The notes under the pieces are model-generated. The model made no database searches and was not told where the DNA came from. It saw nothing but the letters and a program-made list of their open reading frames with translations. Positions 9,859 through 20,901 of a stretch of DNA of 64,000 bases are shown piece after piece. The first letter of the stretch is position 1. Every line of letters starts with the position of its first letter. Source of the stretch: Seminavis robusta (Eukaryota > Bacillariophyta > Bacillariophyceae > Naviculales > Naviculaceae); assembly GCA_903772945.1 (NCBI GenBank), contig CAICTM010000110.1, forward strand, positions 54,287 through 118,286. The letters run 5' to 3'. The translations under genes and the position numbers were made by a program.

Positions 9859-11176
9859 CTAAAGTTCATCATTGCCACTTGTGACATCACCCACCGCAAT
9901 CAAGGCTCTCACAACATCTTGGAAATCACCACGCTGAGCAACATCCAATGGTGTATTACCAGAAGAATCCATTGCATTGATATCCACACCATCATTTCCT
10001 AGCAGAGCGTTCACAACATCAAGGCGGCCTTTCTCTGCAGCCTTGTGAAGAGCAGTCTCACCAAGTAATTTATCCCTTGCATTGATATCCATCCTATCGT
10101 GTCCAAGCAAAGTATGTACAATGTCAAGGTGTCCTTTCTGTGCAGCTAAATGAAGCGCATTCTCACCAAGATTATTAGTTGCATTGATATGCACATCAGC
10201 CTGTCGAAGCAAAGTCTTCACAATGTCAAGATGACCTTCTAGTGCAGCCAGCAGAAAGGCAGTCTCACCAAGGGAATTGCTTGCATTAACATCCACTCCA
10301 TCCTGTCCTAGCAATGCTTTGACAGCATCAACAAAACCCATGGATGCAGCACAATGAAGGGCAGCATAGCCATCCATTTCCTTTGCATTTACATCCACAC
10401 CATCCTGTCCTAGCAATGCTATGACAACATCAACATGACCATATCCTGCGGCATAATGAAGGGCTGTCACACCACCTCGATCAGCCAATGAAGCATTTGC
10501 TCCACTTTCCAGAAGTGTTTCTACCACGCTGATGTGACCACTTTCAACAGCTTCGTTCATGTAGAGGTGTATGGTGGAGATTGTTCAAAAAAGAATGATT
10601 TGCTCCCTTCTGAATCAGCTCTTTCACCAAAACTGTGTGCCCTTCAGCTGCAGCCCAGTGCAACAGGGTCCCTCCAATGGCGTCTTTGAAAAGCTCATCT
10701 ACATGAGTACTACTATCATCACCGGCACCATGTGCTTGTATGATATCTTCCAAGACATGAGCATCATTGTTGCGTACAGCCATTTTGATCAGATCCTTTT
10801 GAGGCTTTCCGGTATAGTATTGGATCATCTGTACAATTCGCTTCTGCATGTCCTTCTGTAGTAGCTGCTGCTGAGACAATATGCGGTGTGTCTGGGTGCT
10901 TTCCAAGGACTGCAGGGCTGTATCCATGTGATGTTTGAGTTCTTCTACCTGCCGACTTGAAAAAGAAGAAACTTGCTGGCTCAAGTGTGCCAAGATTGTT
11001 TCCACAGACTGCATAGCTGCTGTGAGTTCGGATACTTTAGATGCTGTTTGTTGAGTTTGTAAGAAGGACATACACGAAATCAAGAAGGCTCCAACTACCA
11101 TCCAAACCACGGGATGCGTCCAAAACTAGGGCACGGAGATGCCTCGGCCACTGGTATTGCTTGCACCGTTCGTCAT
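9859..11176 (-). pseudogene. Ankyrin-repeat pseudogene (stop and 4-base frameshift)
   Basis: Homologue of the 8180-8890 gene. The expected start ATG is at 11176. An in-frame TAG (11128-11126) follows after MTNGASNTSGRGISVP, exactly before the FWTHPVVWMV segment that matches FWTYPVVWMV of the intact copy. Then come a membrane span, a coiled-coil-like stretch (SELTAAMQSVETILAHLSQQ) and the first ankyrin repeats up to HHTPLHE. There, near 10553-10562, the strand reads CATGAACGAAGCTG where the paralogue reads CATGAAGCTG, a 4-base insertion that shifts frame. Six or more repeats continue in the new frame to SGNDEL. The long intact halves suggest recent inactivation. Sequencing error could explain one lesion but hardly both. 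The coiled coil is absent from the intact paralogue. Confidence 0.8.
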
Positions 11177-11783
11177 TGGATTGCTTTGTAGTTTTTGTAT
11201 TGCTTGATGTACTGGTACTGGTACTGACTGTATCAATCTGTCAACAGAGTGCTCGTCGACAATTAAGAATCAAACGAATGGAAGCGAATTTATGACCTTC
11301 GCTGCGGTCATCATGCATTAGTAGTTTCCGAAGTGGACCGATTGCCATCGTGGAAGTTTCAAAACTCGTTGGAGATTGCGTGAATACTGTACTCATCGAG
11401 GAAAAGTGGTATTAATAACCGACGAAAATCGACGTTTTTGCGACTTCTATAGACTTGGACTACGTACCGGTACCCCAAAAGTCGCGATTTGACTTCGCCG
11501 ACGAGTGACTGAGGACTCAGATTGAGTGACGAGTGACCCAGCTTCCGTGAAAGATCGAGCGTGCGTCTGAAGCAAGCAGCATCGTTGGCTTCTCCTTTTT
11601 GCCGACATTCAAAAAATCTTCCGCGGCCTCCCCCACCTTATTGGTGTTGTCTATGCTGAGATCCATTGGTTATTGTTGTTGTTGTGGTCCAAGGGTGGCA
11701 CCTCTTTTTTGTTCCTCCAGTGCGACCCCAGCTCTAGAGCTCACTAGCTACTAGTACACAAAAAGAAGAAGAAGAAGAATACG
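11177..11783. other. Intergenic; promoter of AT-hook gene
   Basis: About 600 bases between a minus-strand 5' end and a plus-strand start. It has repeated GAGTGACGAGTGAC words near 11504-11538, a GGTACC word at 11467-11474 and a purine-rich AAGAAGAAG leader just before the ATG at 11784. No gene was seen. Confidence 0.5.
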
Positions 11784-14174
11784 ATGAACGGTCGCGGCCG
11801 TCTTTCCTTTGGCAGCACCGGCAGCACGGGAAGCTATTGGCCGTATCCGCCTCCTCCACAGCCGCCAAAGACGCACATTGTCTGTCTGACACTGGCCACT
11901 ACTACTACCAACACTACTCATGATGACAATGATGACTCGGAGATTATTCGACGTGCCGTCCGAGAAGGCGACGGATGTGTGGCAGAATGGCTGCGCGAAT
12001 GTGTGGAAGGCAGTCTCGATTGGATGATGAAGTTGTTGCGTCGTCACGAGACCTTTTTGGATGGCAATCGATCCACCGATGACAATGGCGCCATTCGATT
12101 GGTATTTGGCGCTGGCTATGAATTGGTGTTGTTACTTGGAACTGCCGATATTCCCGATTCAGTGGAGCGACTCAAGAATGTGCGCAAATTGGGAGTGGCA
12201 TTGACGTATATTAGTAGTAGTAGTAAGCCAAAAGATGAAGAAGATGGAGAACCTTCTGTCATTACAGAACAACAATTGGAACGTCAAGGACCCATCTTTC
12301 CCAAAGATGCCTTTTGGGATCATGTGGATTCGGATGCGCGTCATCGACAAAAGGGAAACAACAACGACAATTGTCTCTATGGAGTCTTTACGACTCAAAA
12401 AACATGGGATGGACCTGATGAACTCAAGAATGTCAAATTATTCCGGATTCAAATCGACCCGGATGATCCATTGGTGGGAACTTCCATTGAATGTGTGGGG
12501 CATTTTGGAGGAGACGATGATGAAGATGAGGAACACACTACTACTACTCCAAAAAACAAAAAGAAAACAAGCAAAGCCAAGCAACAACAATCTACAACCG
12601 ATCCCAAACCAACCAAACGAGGACGCAAATCCGAGACTCCCACCAAACCTCCCGCCAAACGTAGATCTTCTTCCAAAGCGGTGGAACCCAAATCTCCCGG
12701 CGCTGGATCCAAAGTATTGGAAGTCGAGACGGCCGATGAGGTTTCGCAAGCCGAAATGGCGTCTCCACCACTCGCCAAGAAAAAGACGGCCACGACAAAG
12801 AAAAAGGATACGGAGGAAGAACCAACGACGACTCCTGCCAAGAAACGAGGGCGGCCTCCCAAAGCAAAGACAGCGGATGCCGATGATAAACCAGCAAAAC
12901 CAGCTTTAGCCAAGAAAAAGGGCAAGGCTGATGAGGAGGAAGAACCGACAACCACACCCGCCAAGAAACGAGGGCGGCCTCCCAAATCAAAAGACGATGA
13001 TGTACCAGCCAAAACAGCGTCTGCCAAGAAAAAAGGCAAAGAGGATGACGAGGAGAAGCAACCAAAAACGACAACTCCGGCCAAGAAAAAGGGCAAAGCA
13101 GCAACAAAGGATGATGCTGAGAAGGAACCCGCCAAGAAACGGGGGCGGCCTCCCAAAGCAAAAGTCACTGACGACAACAACAATGACGAAGAAGAAATCT
13201 TGGCAGGAGCACGCACGCTCCATCAACGGGACACGCTCTCGGAATTGTTTGAGAAAAATCCAAAATTGAACTATGACCAAGCTCATGCGAAATGTGAGGA
13301 ACTGTTCAATGAGCTGCCGGAAGAAGAACAGCGCAAATACAAGGAAGCAGCTTCCAAGCTGCCCGAGTTCAAACCCAAGAAAAAGGCATCCAAATCAAAA
13401 ACCACCACCAAGAAATCATCAGAGACCGCCAAAGCGACAAAGACGGCAGAGACGAAAGCGACAAAGAAAACCAAAGAAGCTGTGGCAAAGAAAGCAACCA
13501 AAGAAGCTGAGGAAGAGGAGGATAAAAAGCCAGCCGCCAAGAAACGGGGGCGACCAAAGAAGGATGCCACAACCGACGAAAAGAAGGAGGAGGAAGGCAA
13601 GGCCACTCGAAAACGAAAGAAATCGACGGCAGACGAGGAGGACGGCGACAACCAGGAAGCACCCAAGAAAAAGGCAAAGAAAGCTCGAAAGTCGTCCACG
13701 GCAGACGAAGAATCCCCGCGCAAGAGTCCCAGAAAGAGCAAAAAGGACGAGGATGAAGAGGCAACGAAAAAGTCTCCCGCCAAAGAAAAGGCGAAGAAAG
13801 CAGCCAAGAAGAATTCAGAGGAAGATGACGACGCCAAGAAAAAGTCCAAGAAATCCACCGAGTCTCCCAAGAAAATGAAGAAGAATGGCGAGAAAGACAG
13901 CGGAGAAGCAGCCAAAAAGAAGTCAGTTGCCAAGCGCAAGAATTCCACAGCTTCCGCCGTCGTCGATGGAGAACACGACGACTTTTTCCGGCTGGCCAAA
14001 CTGCATCCGAGAGAAGTATTGGCGCTCCAAAGAGCATTCCAAAATCAGAAAAAGAGGAGTGCCGAAACGTACGACTATGCGGATTACTCGCAACGAGATT
14101 TATTTCACGCACAGAATGCCTTGGAATTCATGTATGGCGATGAAGGCGAGCACATGGAGGAAGCAGACGAATGA
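11784..14174 (+). CDS. AT-hook / HMG-box-like chromatin protein
   Basis: Single exon, 796 residues. Residues 1-235 form a folded N-terminal region of unknown family (EIIRRAVREGDGCVAEWLRE, IRLVFGAGYELVLLLGTADI). From 240 on the protein is Lys/Glu/Ala-rich with at least four AT-hooks (KKRGRPPK three times and KKRGRPKK once), which bind the minor groove of AT-rich DNA. A segment near 470-530 (LFEKNPKLNYDQAHAKCEEL, then EEQRKYKEAASKLP) resembles an HMG box. A short folded C-terminus (DDFFRLAKLHPREVLALQRA) ends in an acidic tail. The expected role is nuclear, as an architectural DNA-binding or histone-linker-like protein. The N-terminal domain was not recognised. Long antisense open frames here are artefacts of the Lys codons. 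Confidence 0.82.
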   Translation: MNGRGRLSFGSTGSTGSYWPYPPPPQPPKTHIVCLTLATTTTNTTHDDNDDSEIIRRAVREGDGCVAEWLRECVEGSLDWMMKLLRRHETFLDGNRSTDDNGAIRLVFGAGYELVLLLGTADIPDSVERLKNVRKLGVALTYISSSSKPKDEEDGEPSVITEQQLERQGPIFPKDAFWDHVDSDARHRQKGNNNDNCLYGVFTTQKTWDGPDELKNVKLFRIQIDPDDPLVGTSIECVGHFGGDDDEDEEHTTTTPKNKKKTSKAKQQQSTTDPKPTKRGRKSETPTKPPAKRRSSSKAVEPKSPGAGSKVLEVETADEVSQAEMASPPLAKKKTATTKKKDTEEEPTTTPAKKRGRPPKAKTADADDKPAKPALAKKKGKADEEEEPTTTPAKKRGRPPKSKDDDVPAKTASAKKKGKEDDEEKQPKTTTPAKKKGKAATKDDAEKEPAKKRGRPPKAKVTDDNNNDEEEILAGARTLHQRDTLSELFEKNPKLNYDQAHAKCEELFNELPEEEQRKYKEAASKLPEFKPKKKASKSKTTTKKSSETAKATKTAETKATKKTKEAVAKKATKEAEEEEDKKPAAKKRGRPKKDATTDEKKEEEGKATRKRKKSTADEEDGDNQEAPKKKAKKARKSSTADEESPRKSPRKSKKDEDEEATKKSPAKEKAKKAAKKNSEEDDDAKKKSKKSTESPKKMKKNGEKDSGEAAKKKSVAKRKNSTASAVVDGEHDDFFRLAKLHPREVLALQRAFQNQKKRSAETYDYADYSQRDLFHAQNALEFMYGDEGEHMEEADE

Positions 14175-14440
14175 CTTCCCACCGTACGGTATGGATGGTG
14201 AAGACTTACTTGTGTATCCATGTTTGTATGTGTGAAGGCTGTGTGTATATGATGAATGTTGTGGCGCCAGCATTTGGTCGCACCTGTACTCTTGGACTGT
14301 TGTTGTTATGATGTGATGTTCCACATCCATGCCGTCCCGTCCGTAAAAACACACTCCAATAAGAACTAAACTGTAATGTTCAGTATGATCAATCGTTCTA
14401 GTTTTGTTCTATCTATGATGTTATCCGTGCTACCTTTTTA

Positions 14441-15316
14441 TTACGCGGCGGCGGAATAGTTGCAACTGGTGAGTGCCATGGTTGGCATTGGCAGCAGCAT
14501 TGACGAGGAGCTAGCGTCTTTGACTTGTTGTGGCTTGCGTTGTTTCCGACCACGAAAAGACTGTCGCACCACCGCGGTGTAACTGTGCCGTTTCAGCAGG
14601 TCCGAGATTCTCCTTTTCGGAACGACATTGGACGATGCCGAAGACTTGCGGTGTGGCGGTTGTTGCTGCTGTTGTAGCTGCAATTCCTGAATGACCCGTT
14701 GATCCGACAGACCCAACAATCGGGCAAAGACGCGAGCGTTGCGTGTCATTTCGTCCGATACCGTGGCCAATTCTTCTTGGAGGGCATCGGGTTTGGCACC
14801 GGCAGCTTTGAGTTGCTCTTGAAGCGACAAGACAGCAATGATGGACTCTTGTTGAATGCCTCGAATCCTCGTGCGATGGTTGGCTGAGACATGTCGTTCC
14901 AAGCCACGGATACAGTCTTCTTCTTCTTCGTCGTTTTGACTATTCAATCGCACCAACAGGTCAATGCGTTCTCGTACGGGAATATCAAAGATTCGAGACA
15001 GCTCTTCATCTGTGTGGGGCATCTTGCGTTTGCACTCCTCGGCATCGCCATGCACATTCTTGGACAGTTTCTGCAAGTGTTGTCGGGAAATCCAACGACT
15101 CTCCGAGTTGCGTTGGCGTTTGAATGTGATGGTCACAATCTCATCCGAGAATCGGACTTGTCGTCTGTTGTGTGTTTGCATACTAGTAGTACTCGTAGTA
15201 GTCTGGTTAACCATGGTATCAGGTTGCTTCTTCAAATAATGAGGAAGAAGATCTGAGGATAACGAACTACTGACTTGGAACTGCAGAAGCAATGAGGAAC
15301 AAACCAGGACACCCAT
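14441..15316 (-). CDS. Unknown protein, coiled-coil, Gln-rich
   Basis: Single exon, 291 residues from ATG 15316, or 258 from ATG 15214 (MVNQTTTSTTSM), which may be the real start because the first 34 residues look like leader. The core runs RRQVRFSDEIVTITFKR, an acidic stretch (DEEEEDCIRGLERHVS), then helical Gln/Glu-rich sequence with predicted coiled coil, a poly-Gln run (LQLQQQQQPP) and a basic C-terminal third (VVRQSFRGRKQRK). I do not recognise a named domain. The combination of a conserved RVRF-like start and a C-x-RGLER helix suggests a family of stramenopile proteins of unknown function. It is convergent with the AT-hook gene. Confidence 0.65.
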   Translation of the reverse strand: MGVLVCSSLLLQFQVSSSLSSDLLPHYLKKQPDTMVNQTTTSTTSMQTHNRRQVRFSDEIVTITFKRQRNSESRWISRQHLQKLSKNVHGDAEECKRKMPHTDEELSRIFDIPVRERIDLLVRLNSQNDEEEEDCIRGLERHVSANHRTRIRGIQQESIIAVLSLQEQLKAAGAKPDALQEELATVSDEMTRNARVFARLLGLSDQRVIQELQLQQQQQPPHRKSSASSNVVPKRRISDLLKRHSYTAVVRQSFRGRKQRKPQQVKDASSSSMLLPMPTMALTSCNYSAAA

Positions 15317-17076
15317 GCAACCTCTGCCTGTGCAATGCGGTGCTGGTTCGAACAGTGAGTGAAAAATGTGAGACCGGGCGTCACTGGGTCACCATTTATC
15401 CAGCTTTGTAACCAGTGTAGAACGAAAGCGTTAAAGAGTGTGTTCAACAGAAGCTTGAGACCTGCAAACAGAATTGTCAAAGATTATAAGAGCTGTACCC
15501 TCTGTTCCCACTTGCCGTGAGAGGCCCAATGCTTCTCACTTTTTGCTTCGGAAAGCTCGTTTCTTGCTGTGACCCTTCACACTCGTGGATCTGACTGGAT
15601 GAAGGTTCCCCTGCAACAATATCCTTCATCATTGTGGGAGTCACTAGATTTCTCAACCAGTAGTAGTTCAATTGGTTTCTTCTTACTATCTACGGTAGCT
15701 AGTGGAGCAGGGGTATAAGCGGCAACCGTACACGGTACTTCGAAGGCTTCTATCTATCTGGAATGTCCCTGTGAATGAAATGTTTCAGTTTCCCGTAGTA
15801 CAGGTTGCTTTCTTGACGACTAGTATGCTAGCCGCTAGCCAATGTCGCCCCGAGCACGGCCTTGATTCTGGGTCATGGTTTGGGCAAAAGAGCCAACAGC
15901 TTGCACTAGTAACCAGATAGGTAACTGCAGAGATATCAGTCTCCGGGCTGTTTGCTTCAACCCAATCAAGGCAGGTGCAACAGTATGACGTTCCAGGATC
16001 AGCCAATTGATGAAGCGATCGTGCTTAGCTTGGGGGCAAGGCGCTGAATTGCTTCCTTACTCGAGCCACTTCAGAAGGATACTTGCAACTGCAACACCAA
16101 GACGATCCAAGATCGCTCTACTGATGCAGCTCTTTGCTTGCTCCCAAGCACAGGGATCCTACTGCTACATGTAGCTAGCTAGATGGAAAGTACTGCCATC
16201 CGGAGAAGATCGGGTCTCTATGTGACTCAAAATAATGTGATGCGTGACCGACTGGCTGTGCAACCAGTGCCGTTCCTAAAGAGGATCTACCCGCTTTGAC
16301 CAAATAGCTACCTGGTAGTAGCGGTGAACGCCCACGTCTTCTAGTTGAAATAAACAAAAGGATCACGAAGGTCCCTTCGATGCCCAATTCTTCCAAACGA
16401 ATGATTCAATCGGATCGTTCCTGCTGGCTAGCTAGCTCGTCCAGACAGATACTTGCCGCCTCCACCGAAAGATGCCCCTCGTGGCTTTCACGGTACCGGT
16501 CGGTACACGGCCACCGCAACACTCAAAAAGGGCAATCATTTCGCACGCGAAATCTCCACAGCCCACAGCCCTAGATAGCTAGTACCGGTAGCTGCAAAAA
16601 TTTCAGCGACGACCGATTACTAGCTTGACCTACAAAGGATGTTACAATGATGATTATGAACTATCGTACCAGTGGATAGTATACTAATACAACTACTATA
16701 AAGAATGAAGCCATGATTTCGTTTGTAAAGATTGTCTACTATGTGTTATTGTTCTATAATTATGTTTGGATGTATTCTTAAAGGATTGTAGCATAGCATC
16801 AACAATGATAGAGGTTGGTTGTCGGGTGTCACGGGTATTAACTTTGGACTTTCGTCGCGTGGAGGACGTTCGGACAAGCACTCTGCAATAGAGGCTGCCT
16901 AGCACAGGAACCACAAACCTGGCTACCTTCGATGTGACCCTTCAATTGAACCAACTATATTCATCTCCGCAAATTGTTGTATAGCCCTGCACCCCACCAG
17001 ATGCTTGCTCACTGTGTATTGTATTGTGTTAGTCCCCCAATCCGTCGTCGACGTCCCCACTTACTTACCTGTTGTC
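15317..17076. other. Long intergenic region, no gene seen
   Basis: About 1.76 kb with no ORF above 75 codons that looks protein-like. It contains GCTAGC and TACCGGTA palindromic words (15826-15836, 16428-16437, 16491-16499, 16581-16589). No RNA gene was recognised. Confidence 0.5.
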
Positions 17077-18855
17077 CTAGACTGGAATGTACCAGTCAGG
17101 CTTTCTGACTTGCCGTCCAGAAAGAGTTGTTGTCTGAACTGTTGTTTGCTGCTGTGTATCCGTCACAGGTTGTGTCGTCGTTGTCTTCTTCTTCTTGCCC
17201 TTCGCCTTTGGCTTTGTCGACTTCTTCTTGGTGGCCGCCACCCGTCTACGTTTAATTCTAGGTTGTTCAACTGCCACCCGCCGTGGCTTCGTCTTGATTT
17301 GTTCTGCGATTCTCTGAGATGCAATCGCCGCCATGCGTCTCTTTGATCGTCGCAAAGTTGATTGTGCTGTGTCCACATTGTCCTCCTCGTCGACTCGGTT
17401 GTCGACCAGTGGTTCATCAGCATCCACTTGTTGTTCCTCGACCTCGACCAGTGGTTCTTCAGCTTCCACTTGGCCAGTCACTAATTCGTAATCCGTATCG
17501 TCCGAGGCAACGCCTGCCTCCAATCGTAGTGTCTTGTGTCGCCGCATCATCTCCTTCACAAGGTCTCCACCATCCTGCATCAAGGCTGCGAGGATGTCGT
17601 TGGGTACCACTCCAAGTAGCACACCATTCATCATTCGCAACCCCAATACAAATGGTTGTTGTCCATGCACACTGATCTTGAAGTGTGTCACATGCCACTT
17701 TTGAATGTATGGGACCACTGTTGTGCATGTGGGAACCACCGCTGCTTCGCATGAGATTGTGGCATCGGATGCCATCGTGTTGTCATCGACGGTCGAGACT
17801 GTTTCTATTGTCTCGATGTCTTTAGTTGTTGTTGTTGGTTGTTGTTCTACTTCTACGGGTGCTACATCTTCCATGCAGACATCCTTGACCTTGCGATAGA
17901 CAAATCGTCGGTTGGCAATCTGTTCTCGCGTATTCAAGGTGCAAATTTCGTCGTCAGCGTTGCGCTGAATTCCTCCGAGGTGCAAGTGGCACATGGCGAG
18001 TTCGAACATGTAAGTGTTCTTTTCGTTGACCATGAACCAGTGCGAGACTAGCTTGTCGTTTCCTTTCTTCGCCTGGATGAAACGAACAAGTCCCTCGAGG
18101 TCTTGATGCACGGCATCAATTTGAATGTACAGTTGGGCTTGTCGTAGGTACGCTTTGTCGCTTTGGAACCATAGGTTGTTGGTGATCCATTTGGCCACTT
18201 GTTGGTATCCGTACTCTTGAATCAACTGCACGAGATCCAAGACGCGTTCGTGGGGTGTTTGTGTGCCGAAGGAAATGAATTGTTGTTGGGCTTCGTGCCA
18301 GAATTCGTACCGGGCTTGTGGCACATGTTTGTTCATGTCTCGATAGACACGACGGTTCTCAGCTTGTTCGATCTCGTCAGAAGAGTACCCCACTACAGTG
18401 TTGACGGGAGCAAAGGATAAACGGTTTCCATTGCTCCGTTCGGTGTCTTGACTGTAATGAGTCTTCCAGCGAGCGTTGGCTGATTGACTGGGTTGGATGC
18501 GACAGCCTTTGGGCTGGTGCTGGTTGTATCTGTCGTATCCGTAGTGACCATGCTGATCCGCAGGAACCAGGGAAAGGTCATAGGCACCTAGGTAGCGACC
18601 GTGCTGTTGGAACTCCACATCAGGATTCGTTCCGTACGTGTGCAACAGTGCCGCGGTTTGGACGACCGGCTGGTCCAACTCGTCCAGTTGGAATGTTGGG
18701 ACTTCCTCTGCCGCAGGAACGTCCTTGTCGTTGTTGTTGTTGCCCGTCATCTCCTTGGCAATCTGGAGAACGGGGGTCTTCTTGGTGTTGCTGTTGTAGT
18801 TGTCGGTGGTCATGGACCACGAGAGCAGCTTGATGATAGAAGAAGAGAACTTCAT
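17077..18855 (-). CDS. Unknown 592-residue protein with basic tail
   Basis: Single exon from ATG 18855. It has a disordered N-terminus, a helical middle (QARYEFWHEAQQQFISFGTQ, VLDLVQLIQEYGYQQVAKWI, YLRQAQLYIQIDAVHQDLEG), a second conserved-looking block (KWHVTHFKISVHGQQPFVLG), then acidic direct repeats of the type EEPLVEVEEQQVDADEPLV and a Lys/Arg-rich segment likely to be a nuclear signal (PRIKRRRVAATKKKS). It ends LSGRQVRKPDWYIPV, a short motif reminiscent of the linker found in Copia/Gypsy polyproteins. That resemblance is slight and no integrase, RT or protease is present. Function unknown. Nuclear location is inferred. Confidence 0.7.
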   Translation of the reverse strand: MKFSSSIIKLLSWSMTTDNYNSNTKKTPVLQIAKEMTGNNNNDKDVPAAEEVPTFQLDELDQPVVQTAALLHTYGTNPDVEFQQHGRYLGAYDLSLVPADQHGHYGYDRYNQHQPKGCRIQPSQSANARWKTHYSQDTERSNGNRLSFAPVNTVVGYSSDEIEQAENRRVYRDMNKHVPQARYEFWHEAQQQFISFGTQTPHERVLDLVQLIQEYGYQQVAKWITNNLWFQSDKAYLRQAQLYIQIDAVHQDLEGLVRFIQAKKGNDKLVSHWFMVNEKNTYMFELAMCHLHLGGIQRNADDEICTLNTREQIANRRFVYRKVKDVCMEDVAPVEVEQQPTTTTKDIETIETVSTVDDNTMASDATISCEAAVVPTCTTVVPYIQKWHVTHFKISVHGQQPFVLGLRMMNGVLLGVVPNDILAALMQDGGDLVKEMMRRHKTLRLEAGVASDDTDYELVTGQVEAEEPLVEVEEQQVDADEPLVDNRVDEEDNVDTAQSTLRRSKRRMAAIASQRIAEQIKTKPRRVAVEQPRIKRRRVAATKKKSTKPKAKGKKKKTTTTQPVTDTQQQTTVQTTTLSGRQVRKPDWYIPV

Positions 18856-19731
18856 TTTGCAATTGATAGGTATTGAATAGAAGATTGATAGAAAGGGTAA
18901 TTGAGGGTAGGGGGGTTGATCTGGCCTAGGCTTATCAACAATCGCGAAAGTCTTCCTTGTTCGGTTGGGTATGCAACTCTAGCAATCCGGTTGAACAAAA
19001 AAGTGAGCTCAGCATGGTGACCTCCAAATTGGGATGACGGATTCTGCCAGATGTTGGGATGACAGATTCTGCCAGATGGAAAACAACAGGTGACGAGATG
19101 AGACTGAGCCACTGATGAGCACTGATTTCATGCTCTTTTACCCAACAACACACGTCCCGGTCTCTCAGAGTAGTCTTGACGATAGATGGATGCTTGGTCA
19201 GTCTAGTGTTGTCGTTTGAATGCTGCTCTTGGATGGTGTGGTTATTACCGGAGCTGTTGCTTGATGCGGTGCTGCGGAGGGTGCGGAGGCTCGGAGAGCT
19301 GCGGAGAATCGAATCGGGACTCAATCGCATATACGACTAAAAGAGTGAAGCTAATCACGGCTGGATGAAACCTTCCGCTGAACGAGGAGATGAATGATCG
19401 AATGAATCGATTCGATTCGATTGAATCATTCGATGAATCATGCCAGTCGGGAGGGACACACCGGCACCTTTGGGTGCTGTTTGCATGGCTGCGCTCTTCA
19501 CTAGCTCTCAAGACGGTACCGGTACAACTGTACTAGCTACGAGTAGAACTGTGGCACCCCCCAAGGAAAAGATATGGATAATTCTGTTGCTACATACAGT
19601 ACGATCCTCTGTATTTCGACTGGTATTCCAAACCAAAAGCCCCAAGCTTCGATTCCGGCACAGGAAGGAGTGGATCAAGGACGAACGAAGCATTTATGGA
19701 CTAGTTTCGTGCATGCTCTATTGATCATCAT
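18856..19731. other. Intergenic; inverted repeat near 19.4 kb
   Basis: About 880 bases without a gene. At 19398-19434 a 9-base inverted repeat (ATCGAATGA / TCATTCGAT) flanks a run of ATTCG words. A 20-base direct repeat (GGGATGAC..GATTCTGCCAGAT) lies at 19030-19078. Nothing else was recognised. Confidence 0.5.
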
Positions 19732-20291
19732 CTATTGAAGTACAATTTCTCGTATTCCCACCGTTCCCTGTTGTTTGACGGCAGCCGCAATGGCATCCAC
19801 CGTGGCAAAACTCGCGGGGTCGTTCTCGACGCGGGCAAAGACACAAAATCCACCATAGGCGGCATCCAAATGCGGATTGTCGGATAAATTGATAAAGACT
19901 TCACTGCTTCCACAATCCGGAACATCAAAGTGAGCCAAGGCCGCCGTCCCCCGTGCATTGGACACGACGCCATTGTAGGTCGTTTCGTTCACGGTCATGT
20001 CGCCATGAGGATTCTTCTTGGGGTGGAGACCAAATTGAATGACAAAATCGGAGCGATAGAACGATGTCCCATTGTAGATCTTGGAATCCACCAGTTTGGA
20101 GACGTAGGCCACCGTCTGTGGTGCTATTCAAGAATTCAAACAAGCCCAAAAGAGAGAGGACAAGATCAGTCATTCTGCTACAATGTATAGTCAAGCGTCA
20201 GTAGAGACACCTTATCTATCTTACCAGACTCGGGTAACAGCCGGAGAGTGATTTCTCCGAGATCCGTTCGAAGGACTAGTGATGAGGGCAT
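19732..20291 (-). CDS. Small cyclophilin-type peptidyl-prolyl isomerase
   Basis: There are two exons, 20291-20225 and 20123-19732, with a 101-base intron (GTAAGA..AATAG). The product is 152 residues. Splicing restores the cyclophilin start LRTDLGEITLRLLPESAPQT. The body has YNGTSFYRSDFVIQFG, where classical cyclophilin A has FHRxIxxFMxQGG, so two residues are missing and the His is Tyr. The Arg, Phe and Gln of the active site remain. The segment GSSEVFINLSDNPHLDAAYG follows, where the drug-binding Trp is His. Single-domain cyclophilins catalyse proline isomerisation in folding. Activity here may be reduced and cyclosporin binding is unlikely. There is no targeting peptide, so the protein is probably cytosolic or nuclear. 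Confidence 0.88.
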
Positions 20292-20901
20292 TGGTCGCTA
20301 TTGTGCGTGTACTAGTACTGAGTATCGATCGAGGTGGTTGTTGGGTGGAGGTCTAAGGGGGCGGTACCGAACCAGACGAAAACACGAAAACCACACTTAT
20401 CACCGAGAGAATGGCCTAAAGGCGTACGTTCTTTAACGCGACGAAACTTTGTTCGGCAACAAGAAACAAAGTGTTATAAGAAGGAAGCAGTGCTACCGAT
20501 GGTCGACTTTGGCTCCTCTGGGGCTTGGGATCTTGATTGGATCTTTTGCCTTGGTTTTTGGATCTTTGCATTCACTGCCATCAACTGAGGGAGCGGTTAA
20601 TGTCTCCGGTGTAACAATCCAATTTGCGGCTCGCCTGGCTTATATTGTTCTGTCGTGCATGGCAGCCACAGACGCCGGCCAACACCCCTGCACGCCAGCA
20701 CGAATGGCGATTCGATTCGCTTCATTCCTGCTTGGCACGAGTATTGCGTGCCAACAACTCCCGCAGTCATACAAGCATGTTTCTCAGCTGTACCAACACC
20801 AACCACCGAGGAGACAGCCAACAGATAGATAAGCTCACAAAAAACAAAACCTTCAAACAAAGCAACAAAGAAAGCAAAACAAATCAATCAATCAATCAAC
20901 A
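20292..20901. other. Divergent promoter region
   Basis: About 610 bases between the cyclophilin start on minus and the 4-TM gene start on plus. The last 80 bases are an AC-rich leader (repeated AATC and AACAAA). An open frame at 20449-20832 starts with TTG and lacks any recognisable feature, so it is not called. Confidence 0.5.

Noticed and set aside
12449-13999. Long minus-strand open frames rich in Leu, Ser and Phe (255 and 238 codons)
   Set aside because: They are antisense to the Lys/Ala-rich AT-hook protein; AAG/GCC repeats give stop-free antisense.
17077-17119. Retrotransposon origin of the 592-residue protein
   Set aside because: Only the final RQVRKPDWY resembles a polyprotein linker; no integrase, RT or terminal repeats found.
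20449-20832. 127-codon frame before the 4-TM gene
   Set aside because: Starts at TTG, no recognisable features, and overlaps the likely 5' UTR.
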